Shown: piece by piece, positions 11,218 through 23,165 of the stretch
Layout of the letters: each line of letters starts with the position of its first letter
Position numbering within the stretch: position 1 is the first letter of the stretch
Assembly: GCA_949130485.1 (NCBI GenBank)
Contig: OX422202.1
Span: 5,194,216 to 5,258,215 of the forward strand
Length of the DNA: 64,000 nucleotides
Source: Agelas oroides
Lineage: Eukaryota; Porifera; Demospongiae; Agelasida; Agelasidae
Direction of reading: 5' to 3'
Notes under the pieces: generated by a model
Databases searched by the model: none
Told to the model about the DNA's origin: nothing
Seen by the model: the letters and a program-made list of their open reading frames with translations, nothing else
Program-made: the position numbers and the translations under genes

Positions 11218-14200
11218 TCAGAAAGTACTGTGGGTGGGTCCTAACAGGTCTTCAAGCCATGGTTCACGAAGCTGATCAAGGTTCACTGATTCTGTGGGAT
11301 CATTAATACGATTGTTCAGATTATTCACTGCTTGCTTGGTGTTTAGTTTCTTGAGCCCCAGGTTCAGTCTAGGCACCTTCTTCCACAACTTGGTGTGCTT
11401 CAGTTGTTTCAAAATGTGGTAGGTGAGGATTGCAATGAATGTTACAAGTGCTATGGACACAGAAGTGTACCCAACTGCAAGCTGATTTCCTTTTGAGAGC
11501 TTGACATGGTAGGTTGCAGCAGCAAAAATGGTCAAGTTTAGCATAAATGACCCTTCCAGTGCATCTAGACACCAGTTCCTGTACAACCCACCGTTGACCC
11601 ACGACCATAAATGACCCTTCCAGTGCATCTAGACACCAGTTCCTGTACAACCCACCACTGACCCACGACCATAAATGACCCTTCCAGTGCATCTAGACAC
11701 CAGTTCCTGTACAACCCACCACTGACCCACGACCATAAATGACCCTTCCAGTGCATCTAGACACCAGTTCCTGTACAACCCACCACTGACCCACGACCAT
11801 AAATGACCCTTCCAGTGCATCTAGACACCAGTTCCTGTACAACCCACCACTGACCCACGACCATAAATGACCCTTCCAGTGCATCTAGACACCAGTTCCT
11901 GTACAACCCACCACTGACCCACGACCATAAATGACCCTTCCAGTGCATCTAGACACCAGTTCCTGTACAACCCACCACTGACCCACGACCATAAATGACC
12001 CTTCCAGTGCATCTAGACACCAGTTCCTGTACAACCCACCACTGACCCACGACCATAAATGACCCTTCCAGTGCATCTAGACACCAGTTCCTGTACAACC
12101 CACCACTGACCCACGACCATAAATGACCCTTCCAGTGCATCTAGACACCAGTTCCTGTACAACCCACCACTGACCCATGACCATAAATGAAGGATCCCAG
12201 CTCCCACTTGAATTGCTAGCAGGTTAATGCTGGGGTCTTGCTGACGATTGAAAGCAAATGATAGAAGAAGAGCAAAGCGAAGCACAAGCAGCAGTCCAGG
12301 CCAGTAGCGATGTTTTGCTTTGTAGGGAGCATGGTATGAATCCATAAAAGGTTTCAGCCTGGCACTGTTGGCCCATGCGAAGGGCTTCAGGTGTGATATG
12401 GCCTGCAACCACTGACCAAAGAGGAGCAAGAGAGTGTAAGGAAGAAAGAGAAAGAGAAAGACAAGCCCTGCTACTATGAAGAGGGGAATGTGTTTGCCAA
12501 CAAGATAGTCAACATTTGCATCATATAGCCACACCCTTCTGATGTAATGGTCTTGTGGATATTTAAGGTTGGTAAAAGAAACAACAGCAATTAATGTGCG
12601 GAGTATCTTTGTGTATGAGAGGAGAATGAGTGTTGCCAACACAGAAACTGGGTTTTTGCCAAGCAGGTTTGCAAACTTCTGTGATAAATTGCTAATGAGA
12701 ACCATTAATCCTACTAGCACCCAAATGTACACTGGGAATACAAACTGCAGCCATGTATTGCCATAAGCATCCAGTCCATGGTAGAAACAAGTTTCAATAC
12801 CAAAGTCAAGGTTGATCCATGCAATGAAGACTGATAAAACATCAGTAGATTCCTCTGGTAGAAAGATGGTACGATTGACTCCAACAATATTGGCATAGAA
12901 CACCAGGCCACTAAGTGTTCCTGTTGCCACCGTCAGTTTACAGAAAAGGAGCAAAAAGACCAGCGCTATTCCTATCAGTGCAAAGAGAATGAGCAATTCA
13001 CGATGATGATTGGTGCACAGCTTGCAATGAGAAGTGCCCAGTATGAGACTATAATTAACCTTGCAAGCTCCACACAGAAGACCTGCCCTATTGTATGCAC
13101 ACTGAATGTCAGTATTGCTAAGGGAAAAGTTCACAGAATGAGAGACGCAGTTGTCAAACGGGCATTGTGGATGGACAGTTAGTCCAGATTGGTTATCATA
13201 ACCAACCCAAAAGTTGTCACCAGAGCTGCGTGTTATTTTCCCAGATCCATTTGTTATATTACAGTGGTTTGTATATTGTTGAAGTGCCTGATCACAGACA
13301 CATGACAGTGAGCTGTTTTGTAGGTTAAATCCAGGTGGGCAGCTCTGACTTATATTCAGTTGAAGGAAAAGTTTATCACTGACTGTTGAACATGGACCAT
13401 CTGCATACAACTCTAGGGACGCATCCTGCTGTGAGAACACAGTGTAATTGAATGGAGTGCATGCTTTAGTTGTCTGCTGTATGTATTGAGAGCTTTCAAG
13501 CCTGCCTCTGTCTATATGACTTCTGACTGCTGAAGGAACTATTCCATTTCTCTGTCCAACAGCAACCACAGAAACTTGAAATGTTTCACCAGGATATACT
13601 GATAGTGTCTTCTTTGACTTGTTACAGTTTGGAAGGTTGTTTTCACATGGGCATATGCGAAATGGGTCAGAAGAAATGTTTGAGGCTGTGTTGTTACTTT
13701 TGTAGTGAACTAACTTATCAAACACTTTGCCAGAGTTATATGAGTCCAAATTAGTTAGTTTGCAATTGTCTATTGCATCACCATATAACACACTTCCTGC
13801 AGCATCTGCAGAGTTGTTCTTAAAAGCAAGTTTGACATCAAGGCCACTGGATAGATTCTGGCCAGGGAGTTGAAAGAAACACTCTTCTCTTGGTATAAAT
13901 GTGGCAGTCCGAGTTATTTTGCAGTAAACAAAGGGGTTAGCAGTAAGGACATAGATGGCTCCTCCTAAATTTGCATGATTGTTCTCCCAACACATAGTTG
14001 TGCCAGGCCAAATGGAGAGAGTTGAACTAATAGTCAGATACAAGGCACCTCCTCGGCTATCTCTTGCATTGTGTCCATTGTTAGTAAAGTTTATGTTTCC
14101 ATCGAATATGAGTGTGCTGTTAAGATTGGCAGCAATGGCTCCACCTTGGATTGCCAAGTTGCTGCTGAAGCTGCTAGTACCAGTGAAACTCAATGAGATG

Positions 14201-15734
14201 TTGGCTACTGCATAAAACACACCACCCATTACTATTTACCAAGTTGTTGAAGAAGCTGTTGTTTCCAGTGAAAACAAATACAGCATTGTCTGCTGTGGCA
14301 ATTGCACCTCCCTCAAAATGTGCTGAGTTATGACTAAAATTATTAGCACCGATGAATCTCAAGGATGTGCTCTTTAATGCAACGATTGCTCCACCTCCAT
14401 TACTGCTTGCTGAGTTCCTGATGAAGGTGTTGATTCCATTGAAGGTAAGCAAAGTGTTGTTTTCGGTGTAGATTGCACCTCCATTACTGCTTGCTGAGTT
14501 CCTGATGAAAGTGTTGATTCCACTGAAGGTAAGTACTAAAACACTGTCAACTCTGTTGATTGCACCACAAGATCCTGCTGAACTAAAGTTACTAGCACCA
14601 GTAAACTTTAACGATGTGTTGATTTCTGCACAGATTGAACCACCATATTCTGCTAAATTTTTTGCGAAAGTTAGTTCTTTTGAAGGTAAGTACAAGACTC
14701 CATGATGCAAGGACGGCACCGCCACTGTATGCAGAGTTACGACTAAAGTTACTAGTACCATTGAAACTCAACAAGCTGCTGCCTAATGCTTGAATTGCAC
14801 CACCATAAGTGGTTGCTGAATTGTTGACAAAATTGTTGTTTCCATTGAAGGTAAGTATAACATTGTTATACGTAAAACATGCACCACCGACATATGCTGA
14901 GTTATGACTAAAGTTACTAGTACCACTAAAACTCAATGACATGTTATTTTCTGCATGGATTGCACCACCACTACCTTTGTCAGCTGAGTTACCAATAAAG
15001 TTGGTGGTTCCATTAAAGTGTAGTGAGCTTGCTGATGCCCAGATTGCTCCAGCACTATAGAAGGGGTAAGAGGCTGTTTGAGTATTATTGAGAAAGGAAG
15101 TGCTCCCAATGAAAGTCAGGGTGCTGTTGAGAGCAATAATACCACATCCTAATTCGTGCATCTCACTGAATGACTGACATGCACATCGGTTATATATAAA
15201 CGTGTTCTCTACTAGCGTGATGTCAGTATCACGTACAGCAAGTGCAGTGCCAGTGTTGTTATGGAAGGAACAGTTAACTAGTTTAGCGTGCTGTAAAGAT
15301 TGCAAGTACAGGGCAGAGCTACTTGCTGGATGATCTCCGAAACTCCAAAACCTGTAGTAAGAGGTAAATTCTAAAGAATAAATGTTGAAGTCCACCATAT
15401 TTGTGAAGCTGAAGTCAACTGACCCATTGCGAATAACTGTCGCTGTTCCTGAAGAGGACCCCCCAAGCATGGTCAACCTGTCTACATTGGAAACTTTTAT
15501 ATTCCTATCAAGAACATGGTCACCTGGCAGGAACACCATAGTGGTGTTGGAAGTAAAATACAACTCAGCTTCTTGTGCATACTCGGAGAGTGTGGCACAG
15601 TGGGTTGAACTGTGAGGGCAGAATGCCATTGAGCATGAGGTGGCAGTGGGTGTGACACAGTACACATTCTCGGCAGAGCAGTAGGAGAGGGTGTTGATGA
15701 ACAACACCGCCACAAGAACAGTGAATGATGCCAT
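11218..15734 (-). pseudogene. Pmp-type beta-helix, multi-pass membrane protein gene, broken by two frameshifts and a tandem array
   Basis: One intronless gene read from the ATG at 15734 to a stop at 11218, split over three frames. It has a signal peptide (residues 1-21), then about ten repeats of the form F.G..NF..NSA...GGAI, the signature of Chlamydia-type polymorphic membrane protein repeats and a right-handed beta-helix. A Cys-rich stalk follows (CPFDNC, CAYNRAGLLCGACK), then some eight hydrophobic helices including TWLQFVFPVYIWVLVG. Frame breaks lie near 14658-14663 (a run of six T) and at about 14224 (one extra base). A 64-bp array at 11542-12190 introduces stops near the C-terminus. Upstream and downstream frames on either side of the array agree. 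The breaks may be real decay or assembly error. Function is unknown; the architecture suggests a cell-surface protein. A fragment of a relative lies at 26285. Confidence 0.8.
11542..12190 (-). repeat. 64-bp tandem array inside the membrane-protein coding sequence
   Basis: Ten units of 64 bp (11542-12181) are followed by a final copy of the 9-base boundary sequence CATAAATGA (12182-12190), which also begins the array at 11542-11550. The single-copy ancestor can be inferred as one unit bounded by this microhomology. Nine added units make 576 bp, a multiple of three, so the distal frame is kept. Because 64 is not a multiple of three, successive copies are read in all three frames, and the third frame has a TAG. 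The leftmost unit carries a GTTGACC variant. Confidence 0.95.
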
Positions 15735-16740
15735 GAAGTGACTGCAAAAAAAAGGAGGTTTTTAATACTTTATGGTCTGACATTTTTGAGTAGCTATCTA
15801 TTTTAAGAAGTCACTGTATTATAGTCTTGTATTACGGGGGACAACAGCAGGGATGGAGGCCTGGGTTTTAGACATAAGACTTGGCACACAATCACTATGT
15901 ACCTCAAGCAGTTTACCAGGAGGTTCATGCACCTTTAAATGTTACTGTTATATCTCAGGTGCACAGTCGAGTTACCTTTGCTTGATGAATGATGGCCTGC
16001 ACTGTCATTTGCAAAACAGAAAGTATACTCAACAATGTTCTTTACCAGGTTCTTGGAATAAGAACTGAGTCGACAATCTGTTGGCAGGATATAGCAAACA
16101 ATATTGTTCTGACCTGAAGTGATCTCTTTCACTTTTGTGTACGTATGTACTAAGAATTGTTTTTCTGTTCTGATTCTAGGTTATGGTATTGATAATCCCA
16201 TCAACAGTTTTGCTTAAATCCATGCTTGTATGATCACGCACACATATGCTTATTAACGAAAGCCTGTGTTGCATAACAATACGATTCATCTAGCAAAACC
16301 GAAAGTATAAACAGAAGTATTCTACAACTGTTTTGACAAACTTCGCCAAATTTTTATCACTGTATGTACACAGATTAAGTAGCTAAAGTCATATTGAATA
16401 TGCCCTGCATGCATCAGCCTGCAAGGAGTTAATAGCAATCTGGAGAGTGTAAAGAGCTGGAAACTAGTGAATAGGTAATCCTCTCAGCAAATACAAACCA
16501 GTGCAGTACCAGTGTTTATTGAATGTTGCTTGGCAACAAAACTTAAACAACACAAAGCTGAAAAGTGAGGTATGGTGTAGACTAGTGGATTGCTGGGGTA
16601 CAATCCAACAAATAGGTTTGAGCTCATGCTATACTTTACCTGTATGTGGAATGCTGTGCAGACATTGCTTGAACAATACACCCTCAGTTGGCAATTCATA
16701 CATTTAGGGACATCTATTTGAGGCTATGTAGCATAGCTAT
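15735..16740. other. Gene-free 5' flank of the membrane-protein gene
   Basis: It presumably contains the promoter of the minus-strand gene starting at 15734. I see no conserved element and no supported gene. Confidence 0.4.
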
Positions 16741-18855
16741 AGGAGGTACACTACCTATACTAGGAATGTTTTTCCTGCCTACTGGAGCTTTGTCTAATGC
16801 CAAGAGGTGAAGCATGGAGTGCATGCAAAAGTTAGTCTGTGATAGCTAGCTGCTGCTATTGGTTTGAGCTATCTATAGCCCTGCATGTAACAAGGCTACC
16901 AGTTTCCAATGGGTGTGTCTGCTTGCATGAATTAATTCTTTAACCCTTTAACTACGAATGACGACTATAGTCGTCATCGAAATTCGGCCGCATGTTATCA
17001 GTTGGCGCAATCCGTTTTGAAGATAGGTTCTGCGCTAGCAGAAAGGGTGGGACAGGGGGAAGTGGGTGGGTCCACCGCCCTGGCTGACAATGCATGGTGA
17101 CTGTTGCAGCTGGCTATAGAAAGGGCCTGGTCAGCACTGGATGGCCCGTTCTTCTGCCTTCTTGTACAAACGAGCGTATGAAACGGTCCTTTCACCTTGT
17201 AGGGACTCCATTTCTAGCTTTTTAGGCAGCTTTCAGTCCGGAGGAGCGCTCTCTGGTCGGAGGGCCCTGTTGAACGCTCGGTAATGAGTGGGTGTGGCCA
17301 GGGTCATGAACCTGCAAATCACCTCTGAAGGAAGCTGTGGGTCAAGTTTCTCAGGCTAACTCCAAGCAGAAGTGGAAATACAGGTGAAAGAAGGTGGGAC
17401 AAGTCTACACAAGACCATTAGGGAAATTAATTTAGTATATAAAGGGTTAATTGGGGGATTGCGTAGCCTGCCCTAGATTTTGATCAAGCTTTCTGAGAAC
17501 CTTCTTGTTGGGGTTGCTAGTTTAAGGTCTTCAGATTTCCAATGATGCAGTTTTAGCATGGAGTGGAGCATTGCTGAAATACTTGGCATGCTTAGGGTAA
17601 GTTATCATCATAGTTGCCCAAACTGCACAGTCAAACCACATGCACATCCTTAGTACCATTGAAGGGCTATGGTATACACATTACCCCTAATATTGACTGA
17701 TGCAGTATGCACCCGTCTATGTGGCAACTGTAAGTAGTTGTAGCATGTACACTATTAATACAGAACCAGCTTACACTGTGGAACAGCACAGAGTAGCAGC
17801 ACATAGCAACATACTGTAGCAGATTTACAGCAGCACCGTAACAGCAGCGTAGAACAGGCTAACAAAATCAGGTTCAGCAGTAGTAAAAATTAGTCTAGTG
17901 TATGTTCTGTTACAGTAGAAAACTCTAACATTGATAGCATGTCACGTTTTTGGTTCCTGGAATGGTAAAAGAGAGCAAAGGTTGTTTGAAAGAGCTGAGC
18001 TCACAGTACGGTATATACCCTGTGGGTCTTACTGAGGATCTGGGAACAAGACTAGTCTGATTATCATCTCTTTCTTAGAAACGTAATTGCATTGTCATTT
18101 GCACATTATTCTAAATTCCAAATACTGTGTAGCTAGTGTAGCGAAGTTATTTGGACAGTGTAGGATAATTAGTAGCTAATGCATCTTGCGTAATGTAGAT
18201 TGTGTTAGTGTTAGGTGACCTTATTTGTACATTTGGTTTTAGATTGGTTTTGGTTTTCCTAGTGCTTGTACCTAACACCTATGTATTATGCTTGCTGTAT
18301 TCAGCTATTTCCTCCTGTCCTGCTGAGTGTGTGTCATGTGTTCTTTTGGCTGAATGGCCTAGGTCCCTCATGTTGTGCCTGTCACCTGTGAATCATCTGC
18401 GCTACTGGGGACAGTGGTTTACTTTGAGTTTTGTACATCCGTTCCTGTGTCTGTATTGAAGTAGTTCTGCTTGTACTCATTTTCATTCATTGATTGCACT
18501 GACTCTAAGAGTTATTCCTGCAACTGCAACCCCATTGCGCTGTCCGGCAACACCGCTCCGGCGAGTTGCGCGCCATGCTGTTACACTAGCTTATTTTCAA
18601 GGATGGACATCTTCATGTATCTTGTTTGTTGCTCATAACATGAAGGACCAGCCGTTGGCCAGCAGTCAGATACAGAAGTGCATGTATAGAACTGCATTCC
18701 AGTGTGCAATTAATGCAATGAAGACTCCCTTGCTGTTCACAAATCCACTTTGTATCCCGGTTTGAGAAGGCCTTCCAGTGTGTGGCTGTTTTTCGCAACT
18801 CGAAATATGTTGCTGCATATCTTATTGGACTAGCTATACTCACTACTATAGTTTG
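16741..18855 (+). repeat. Diverged duplicated block, copy C
   Basis: Colinear with about 20300-22450 (copy A) and 37965-39600 (copy B). It starts at AGGAGGTACACTACCTATA and passes through the GACTGATGCAGTAT / ACACTATTAATACAG stretch, the TTCTGTTACAGTAG stretch and the GACATCTTCATGTAT stretch. It is clearly more diverged than A and B are from each other. It has its own insertions: a TTAA-flanked element at 16944-17446 and about 450 bp of unique sequence near 18130-18590. Confidence 0.8.
16944..17446. mobile_element. piggyBac-like MITE (TTAA target, CCCTTT ends)
   Basis: TTAA flanks both ends (16940-16943 and 17447-17450). The element begins CCCTTTAACTACG and ends TATAAAGGG. The piggyBac superfamily inserts at TTAA and its terminal repeats typically begin CCY. 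Near the left end is a perfect 20-bp palindrome, ATGACGACTATAGTCGTCAT (16958-16977). No transposase frame is visible. A related element lies at 48527-49001. Confidence 0.7.
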
Positions 18856-19370
18856 GCATAACACTAGCTTTGCTACAGTACTTCCAAAACCCTTCTATAT
18901 ATGCACACAACAAATGCAAGGCATAGTTGGCAAAATGGCACAACATGTATGGATGGTGTGAAAGTATCGTGTTGTCATTCCCATCTTGTTTGTCTGGTTT
19001 TTGAAGATTCCATCCCTACATGTGCTTGTTTTCATTCAGAAAACTTTTTTTTGACTTCTTTATACACCTTTACTTTTATATCCTCCCTTCCTTGCTTGTC
19101 TATTTTTTTGGCATACCCCTTAGGCTACAGTCTCTTTTCATTATTTTTTTCTTCTCTTGTATACTATAGCTATATGCTGTTCTGTATCAACGCGATGTAC
19201 TACGGGAAATTCGCAGTGCCTCTGTTGGTACTATAGCTAAGCCAAGAGAGGCATTGAAGTAATTATAACTTGCATCGTTTAGTAGGGAACGATCTGCGTA
19301 AGTTCGTAGCCCTAGCAATGAAAACCTGGGTGATGGCTTGCAAACGGGGCCGGTGGTTTGTGCATACACG
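18856..19370. other. Unique stretch between copies C and A
   Basis: A T-rich plus-strand frame at 18901-19236 encodes a hydrophobic string without recognisable motifs and is probably chance. No gene is supported. Confidence 0.4.
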
Positions 19371-20052
19371 TAAGGCTTTGATAGTAGCCTTGACAAGAAT
19401 GAGTGTGCAGAAAATCCATTATGCAAGTGTGAAGTTGGAGGGGATGACTCTAACACATTCAATGCAACTAAACCTCTTTTAAGACTTCTTCACAATAGTG
19501 TAAGTTCTGTGCATCTAATGAGTGTTGCCTATTTTAAACTGTATATAGAGGTTTTCACATTTACTTCTGAATCTTGGTATTTACACACGATCATACACAC
19601 AGGTTCACATTATTGTTGGCATTGGGTATTTTATGTCTAATCTTGGTGAAAACAAGAAGGGGGTAATGGCTGATGTTGCTGCCTCCCCAAATGATCCGAA
19701 ATTCATCAACCATCATACCATGATTGACTGCATCTTGGAGGAGTGGGTTCGAGGCCATCCTGATGCAGATTATCCTCCTAATATACCAAGCAAATTGAAG
19801 GGACACCAGAAAGATGGATACATCGTTCCATTCTATACGCTCTTCAAACATAAGGATATGTTCGACACTGCAGACAATTTTGGCTACTCCTGCAACCTTC
19901 CGAATATCACAGTATCTGGCCATACACCAACACCTGCAGGGCCTGGAGGGCTGGTATTACTTGTAGTATTTGGAATATCTGGAACAGTACTTTTCACTGG
20001 AATTTTGTTATGCCTTTTTTTGCTTTGTTGTTGGTGCAGCAATAGTGAGTAG
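19371..20052 (+). pseudogene. Tyrosinase 3' fragment (copy A), copper-B domain and membrane anchor
   Basis: Two exon pieces: 19371-19499 ending AGT|gtaagt, and 19603-20052 starting after acacacag. Joined in frame they give a Cys-rich piece, LLHNSVHIIVGIG (the HxxxH pair of the copper-B site), NDPKFINHHTMIDCILEEW (third copper-B His), and YIVPFYTLFKHKDMFDTADNFGY, as in tyrosinase/TYRP. A C-terminal transmembrane anchor follows (GGLVLLVVFGISGTVLFTG). The upstream half, including copper A, is missing and no start codon is available. Relative to copy B it has a 9-bp in-frame insertion just after HIIVGIG, and one Cys is replaced by Ser (DDSN versus DDCN). The reaction of intact tyrosinases is oxidation of phenols to o-quinones; this copy is unlikely to be functional. 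Confidence 0.8.
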
Positions 20053-20521
20053 TCAGGCTATTTGACAAACCTTGCAGTTTTTTAGGCTAGCTCTTATAGA
20101 GTACATTAAATGTAGGGTTGTATGAAAATGTTACAAATTTGTTTTTTGCTGCAGTGTGCTATTTACCTTTAGCTTGCATTCTTATAAGTGAAGTCCACAT
20201 GTTTGCTGTATGCAAAAGTAACAGTATAGTATAAGATGGTGAATATATATGAGCATGTATGTAATAAGGTGGTTTATTATGCAACATACATTAATACACA
20301 GGAGGTACACCACCTATATTAGGAATGTTTTTCTTGCCTGCTGGAGCTTCGCCTAATGGCCAGAGATGAAGCCAGATCTGTGAGTGCATGCAAAAGATAA
20401 TTATACTTGCTGCTGTTGGATTGCCCTGTAAAGACTAAAGAGGCTACATTTGAGCCACTTTGGACACTTTTCCGTGTCTACTTGGATGGATTTGTTGACC
20501 TTGGGGGGGGTGGGACTTAGG

Positions 20522-20582
20522 TAGCCTTGATCCCAGGCTCTCTCCCACCGGTTTTGAGGAGAGAGCCTGGGATCAAGGCTAG
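20522..20582. repeat. Perfect 23-bp-arm hairpin
   Basis: Arms running from TAGCCTTGATCCCAGGC at 20522-20544 are repeated exactly in inverted form at 20560-20582 around a 15-base loop. The same hairpin is at about 38191-38251 with one arm change. Single-arm relatives (TAGCCTCATTCCCAGG type) occur near 31885 and 47648. It looks like a tiny foldback element. Confidence 0.85.
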
Positions 20583-21235
20583 TGTTTAGGTTGCATGCTT
20601 TAGATTTGATCAAGGTTTCTGTGCAACTTTTTGGTGGGAGTTACAAGGTCTTCAAATTTCTAATGCTTATAGCTAGTAAGTTGTTATCTTAGTTGCCCAA
20701 ACTGCACAGTCAAACCACAGGCACATTGAAGGCCTACGGTATACAAATTACCCCTATTATGGACTGATGCAGTATACACCTGTCTATGTGGCAACTGTAA
20801 GTAGTTGTAGCATGTACACTATTAATACAGAACCAGTACACTGGGGAACAGCACAGAGTAGCAGCACACAGCAACATACTGTAGCAGCACAGTAACAGCA
20901 ACAGAGAACAAGCTAACAAAATCAGGTTCAGCAGTAGTAAAAATTAGTCTGGTGTATGTTCTGTTGCAGTAGAAAGCCCTAAGATTGAAATCATATGTCA
21001 CGTTTTTGGTTCCTGGAATGGTAGAAGAGAACAAAGGTAGGTTGGAAGTAGTCATTATTGGGTCTTATTGCAGTCTGGTTCCTAGGCGCTCAGTACGGTA
21101 TACACCCTGGGAGACTTGCTGAGGGTCTGGGAACAAGACTAGTCTTATTGCTGATTATACATAAACTTAATTGTATTGTCATTACCACATTATTTCTAAA
21201 TTCCCAATACTGTGTAGCTAGCTTATTTTCGCAGA

Positions 21236-21758
21236 CAACACATTATTTTTTGTACTGTCCCATTCTTTTGCGCAATTTTTGATATTTTGTGCAAAATCCT
21301 TAGCAAAGTGCAAAAAGTTAAGTAAAAATCTTGTAAATATTTAGCACACTGCCTAAATTTAGGCAGCACATCATCCAAACTTTTATCAATAAATGCCTGT
21401 ATATTTTGCTTCAAAATTGATGAGATGCCTAAATTTAGGCACATCCAGACACAAATTACACTACAGGTGCCTAAATTTAGGCAGGGCATATTTATGTGCA
21501 CCATTTAGACTACCTCCATAGCATGGATGCCTAAATTTAGGCAGGCACTGCTAAAGATCAGAAGACCTTATAAATTATGGCTGCCTAAATTTAGGCATCC
21601 TTATGTACTTAAAATTTGACAAAAGTGCCTAAATTTAGGCAGCTTCACTAAAGATTTGAACAAGTCAAGCCATTTATGGAGAAAAATCCTAAACATTTAG
21701 AGAAATAAGATCAAGTTCCTGCAAAAGAGAATGGGACGATAAAAAAGATAATGTGTTG
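21236..21758. mobile_element. Inverted-repeat element carrying six identical 16-bp palindromes
   Basis: The ends are inverted repeats: CAACACATTAT...GTCCCATTCT at the left, and the complement AGAATGGGAC...ATAATGTGTTG at the right. The element is absent from the same place in copy B (about 38898-38905), so it is an insertion. Inside, TGCCTAAATTTAGGCA occurs six times at 21350, 21426, 21468, 21528, 21582 and 21626, with unrelated sequence between copies. There is no coding frame of note. Confidence 0.8.
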
Positions 21759-21935
21759 GACGGACATCTTCATGTATACCTACATTCCAGTGTGTAATTA
21801 ATGCAATGAAGACTTCGTGACCTTTCTACAAGCTAGCTCCAGCCAACATTGGCAGAAACAAACTGGAATTATGCTAGTGTGCGTAGAGGCACCTCTCTGC
21901 TATTTACAAATGTACTTAGTATCCTGGTGTGAGAG

Positions 21936-22338
21936 TAGTCTCGTTCCCAGACCGCATTTTTCGCGCGCACCCGCCAGAAAAAAGGGTCTGGTGAACTGCC
22001 TATTCCGTTTTCGTTCAAGTGCGCCGGAATGCTGGCGCATTGTTCTTTTCTAATTTAACGCTTGACGTCATCGAAGATTGCATTCCACATTGTGTGCCAA
22101 CGATCTACTAGCGAAATGGACATTGATCGGGCAACCCTAGCTGCCGTGAGTAGACTAGGCTATTGTATCTATCGAAAGGAGCACGAGTAGGCTGTCTAGG
22201 AGTTTGCTGTTTACTAGAGCGCTTTTGAATTTACAATCCAGTTGACGTGATGTCACGGTAGTTTTGGAACCAAAACGGTATAGGCAGTTTACCAGACTAC
22301 TTTCCCTCTCGGCGAAAAGTTGTCTGGGCACGAGACTA
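21936..22338. mobile_element. 403-bp MITE with 9-bp target duplication (TAGTCTCG family), copy in block A
   Basis: It begins TAGTCTCGTTCCCAGACC, ends with the inverted GTCTGGGCACGAGACTA, and is flanked by GTGTGAGAG and GTGTGAAAG. In copy B (39081-39483) the flanks are identical. A 9-bp target duplication fits Mutator-like elements. It contains a perfect cAMP-response element, TGACGTCA (22063-22070), and a short ATG frame (MDIDRATLAA...) followed by a donor-like gtgagt. Confidence 0.8.
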
Positions 22339-22703
22339 GTGTGAAAGTGCCTTCCAGTGTTGCGACTGTTTTTCGCAACCTTGTTGTGGGATGAGACTCG
22401 TGATAAGTTGCCGCATATTTTAGTACAATTTTTTATGACTACTCACTACAGTTATAAAACTAATCATGTAAAGAACATACTATACAGTACTATCATTTTT
22501 TTGAAAGTGTTTTTAAAACCCTCCAGGCTTCATAATCAGAAAGTCACTTACAGTTCATCCCATACAAAGCCTTATCTTTTGCAGTAAGTCACCTGGGAAA
22601 GAGTCTAGGAATAGCTCTGCCCTTCTCTACTTCTGTATTACCCTCTGTTTGATGACTCAGTTGATAGCACACAGTGCAGCAGCTGGGCTTAATTAAAATA
22701 CTA

Positions 22704-23078
22704 CAGTGGCACACCGCTTAACGGATACCCCTCAACAACGGAAACCCATGATATAACTGACAATTCTGAAAGTCCCGACCGTTTCTCCATAAAATTTCCA
22801 TACATTAGAAACCGCTGAATAGCGGACATCCATTACTCCGTATAATGGACACTTTTTGCGCTCCCAATTGTATGCAAACACTACATAACGACCCCGATTC
22901 AGTGGACATTCAATGACCTTGACCTTTTCAGCTAGATTGTCCACCATCACTGCTGGAGTTAACAATTTTACATTATATTAGCGCTGTTACTGATAGTACT
23001 AGCCTCTGCTTCGCCTTCCCTGCCAGCGTACAGCAACTGAGAACGTAGCCACGTTGTGCTCAACAGCCTGATTATGCA
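22704..23078. mobile_element. pogo/Tigger-like MITE, truncated copy in block A
   Basis: It starts CAGTGGCACACCGCTTAACGG after TA and matches 39855-40230, where the complete element also ends ...CCACTG followed by TA. Here it is cut off at the deletion junction (23078), which also removed two HTATSF1 exons. Confidence 0.75.
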
Positions 23079-23165
23079 TATGCTGTGTATATTAACTATG
23101 TCCATATGAACATCTGAATTCCATAAATGGCAGTTCTAAATGACGGTATACATGTGACACTGTAC

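Noticed and set aside
11565-12140. A ladder of identical 63-residue minus-strand frames starting MHWKGHLWSWV
   Set aside because: Products of the 64-bp array read in rotating frames; not separate genes.
11218-15734. Bacterial (chlamydial) contamination because of Pmp-type repeats
   Set aside because: The repeats are joined to an animal-type multi-pass domain, sit among sponge-type repeats and introns, and have a paralogous fragment at 26285.
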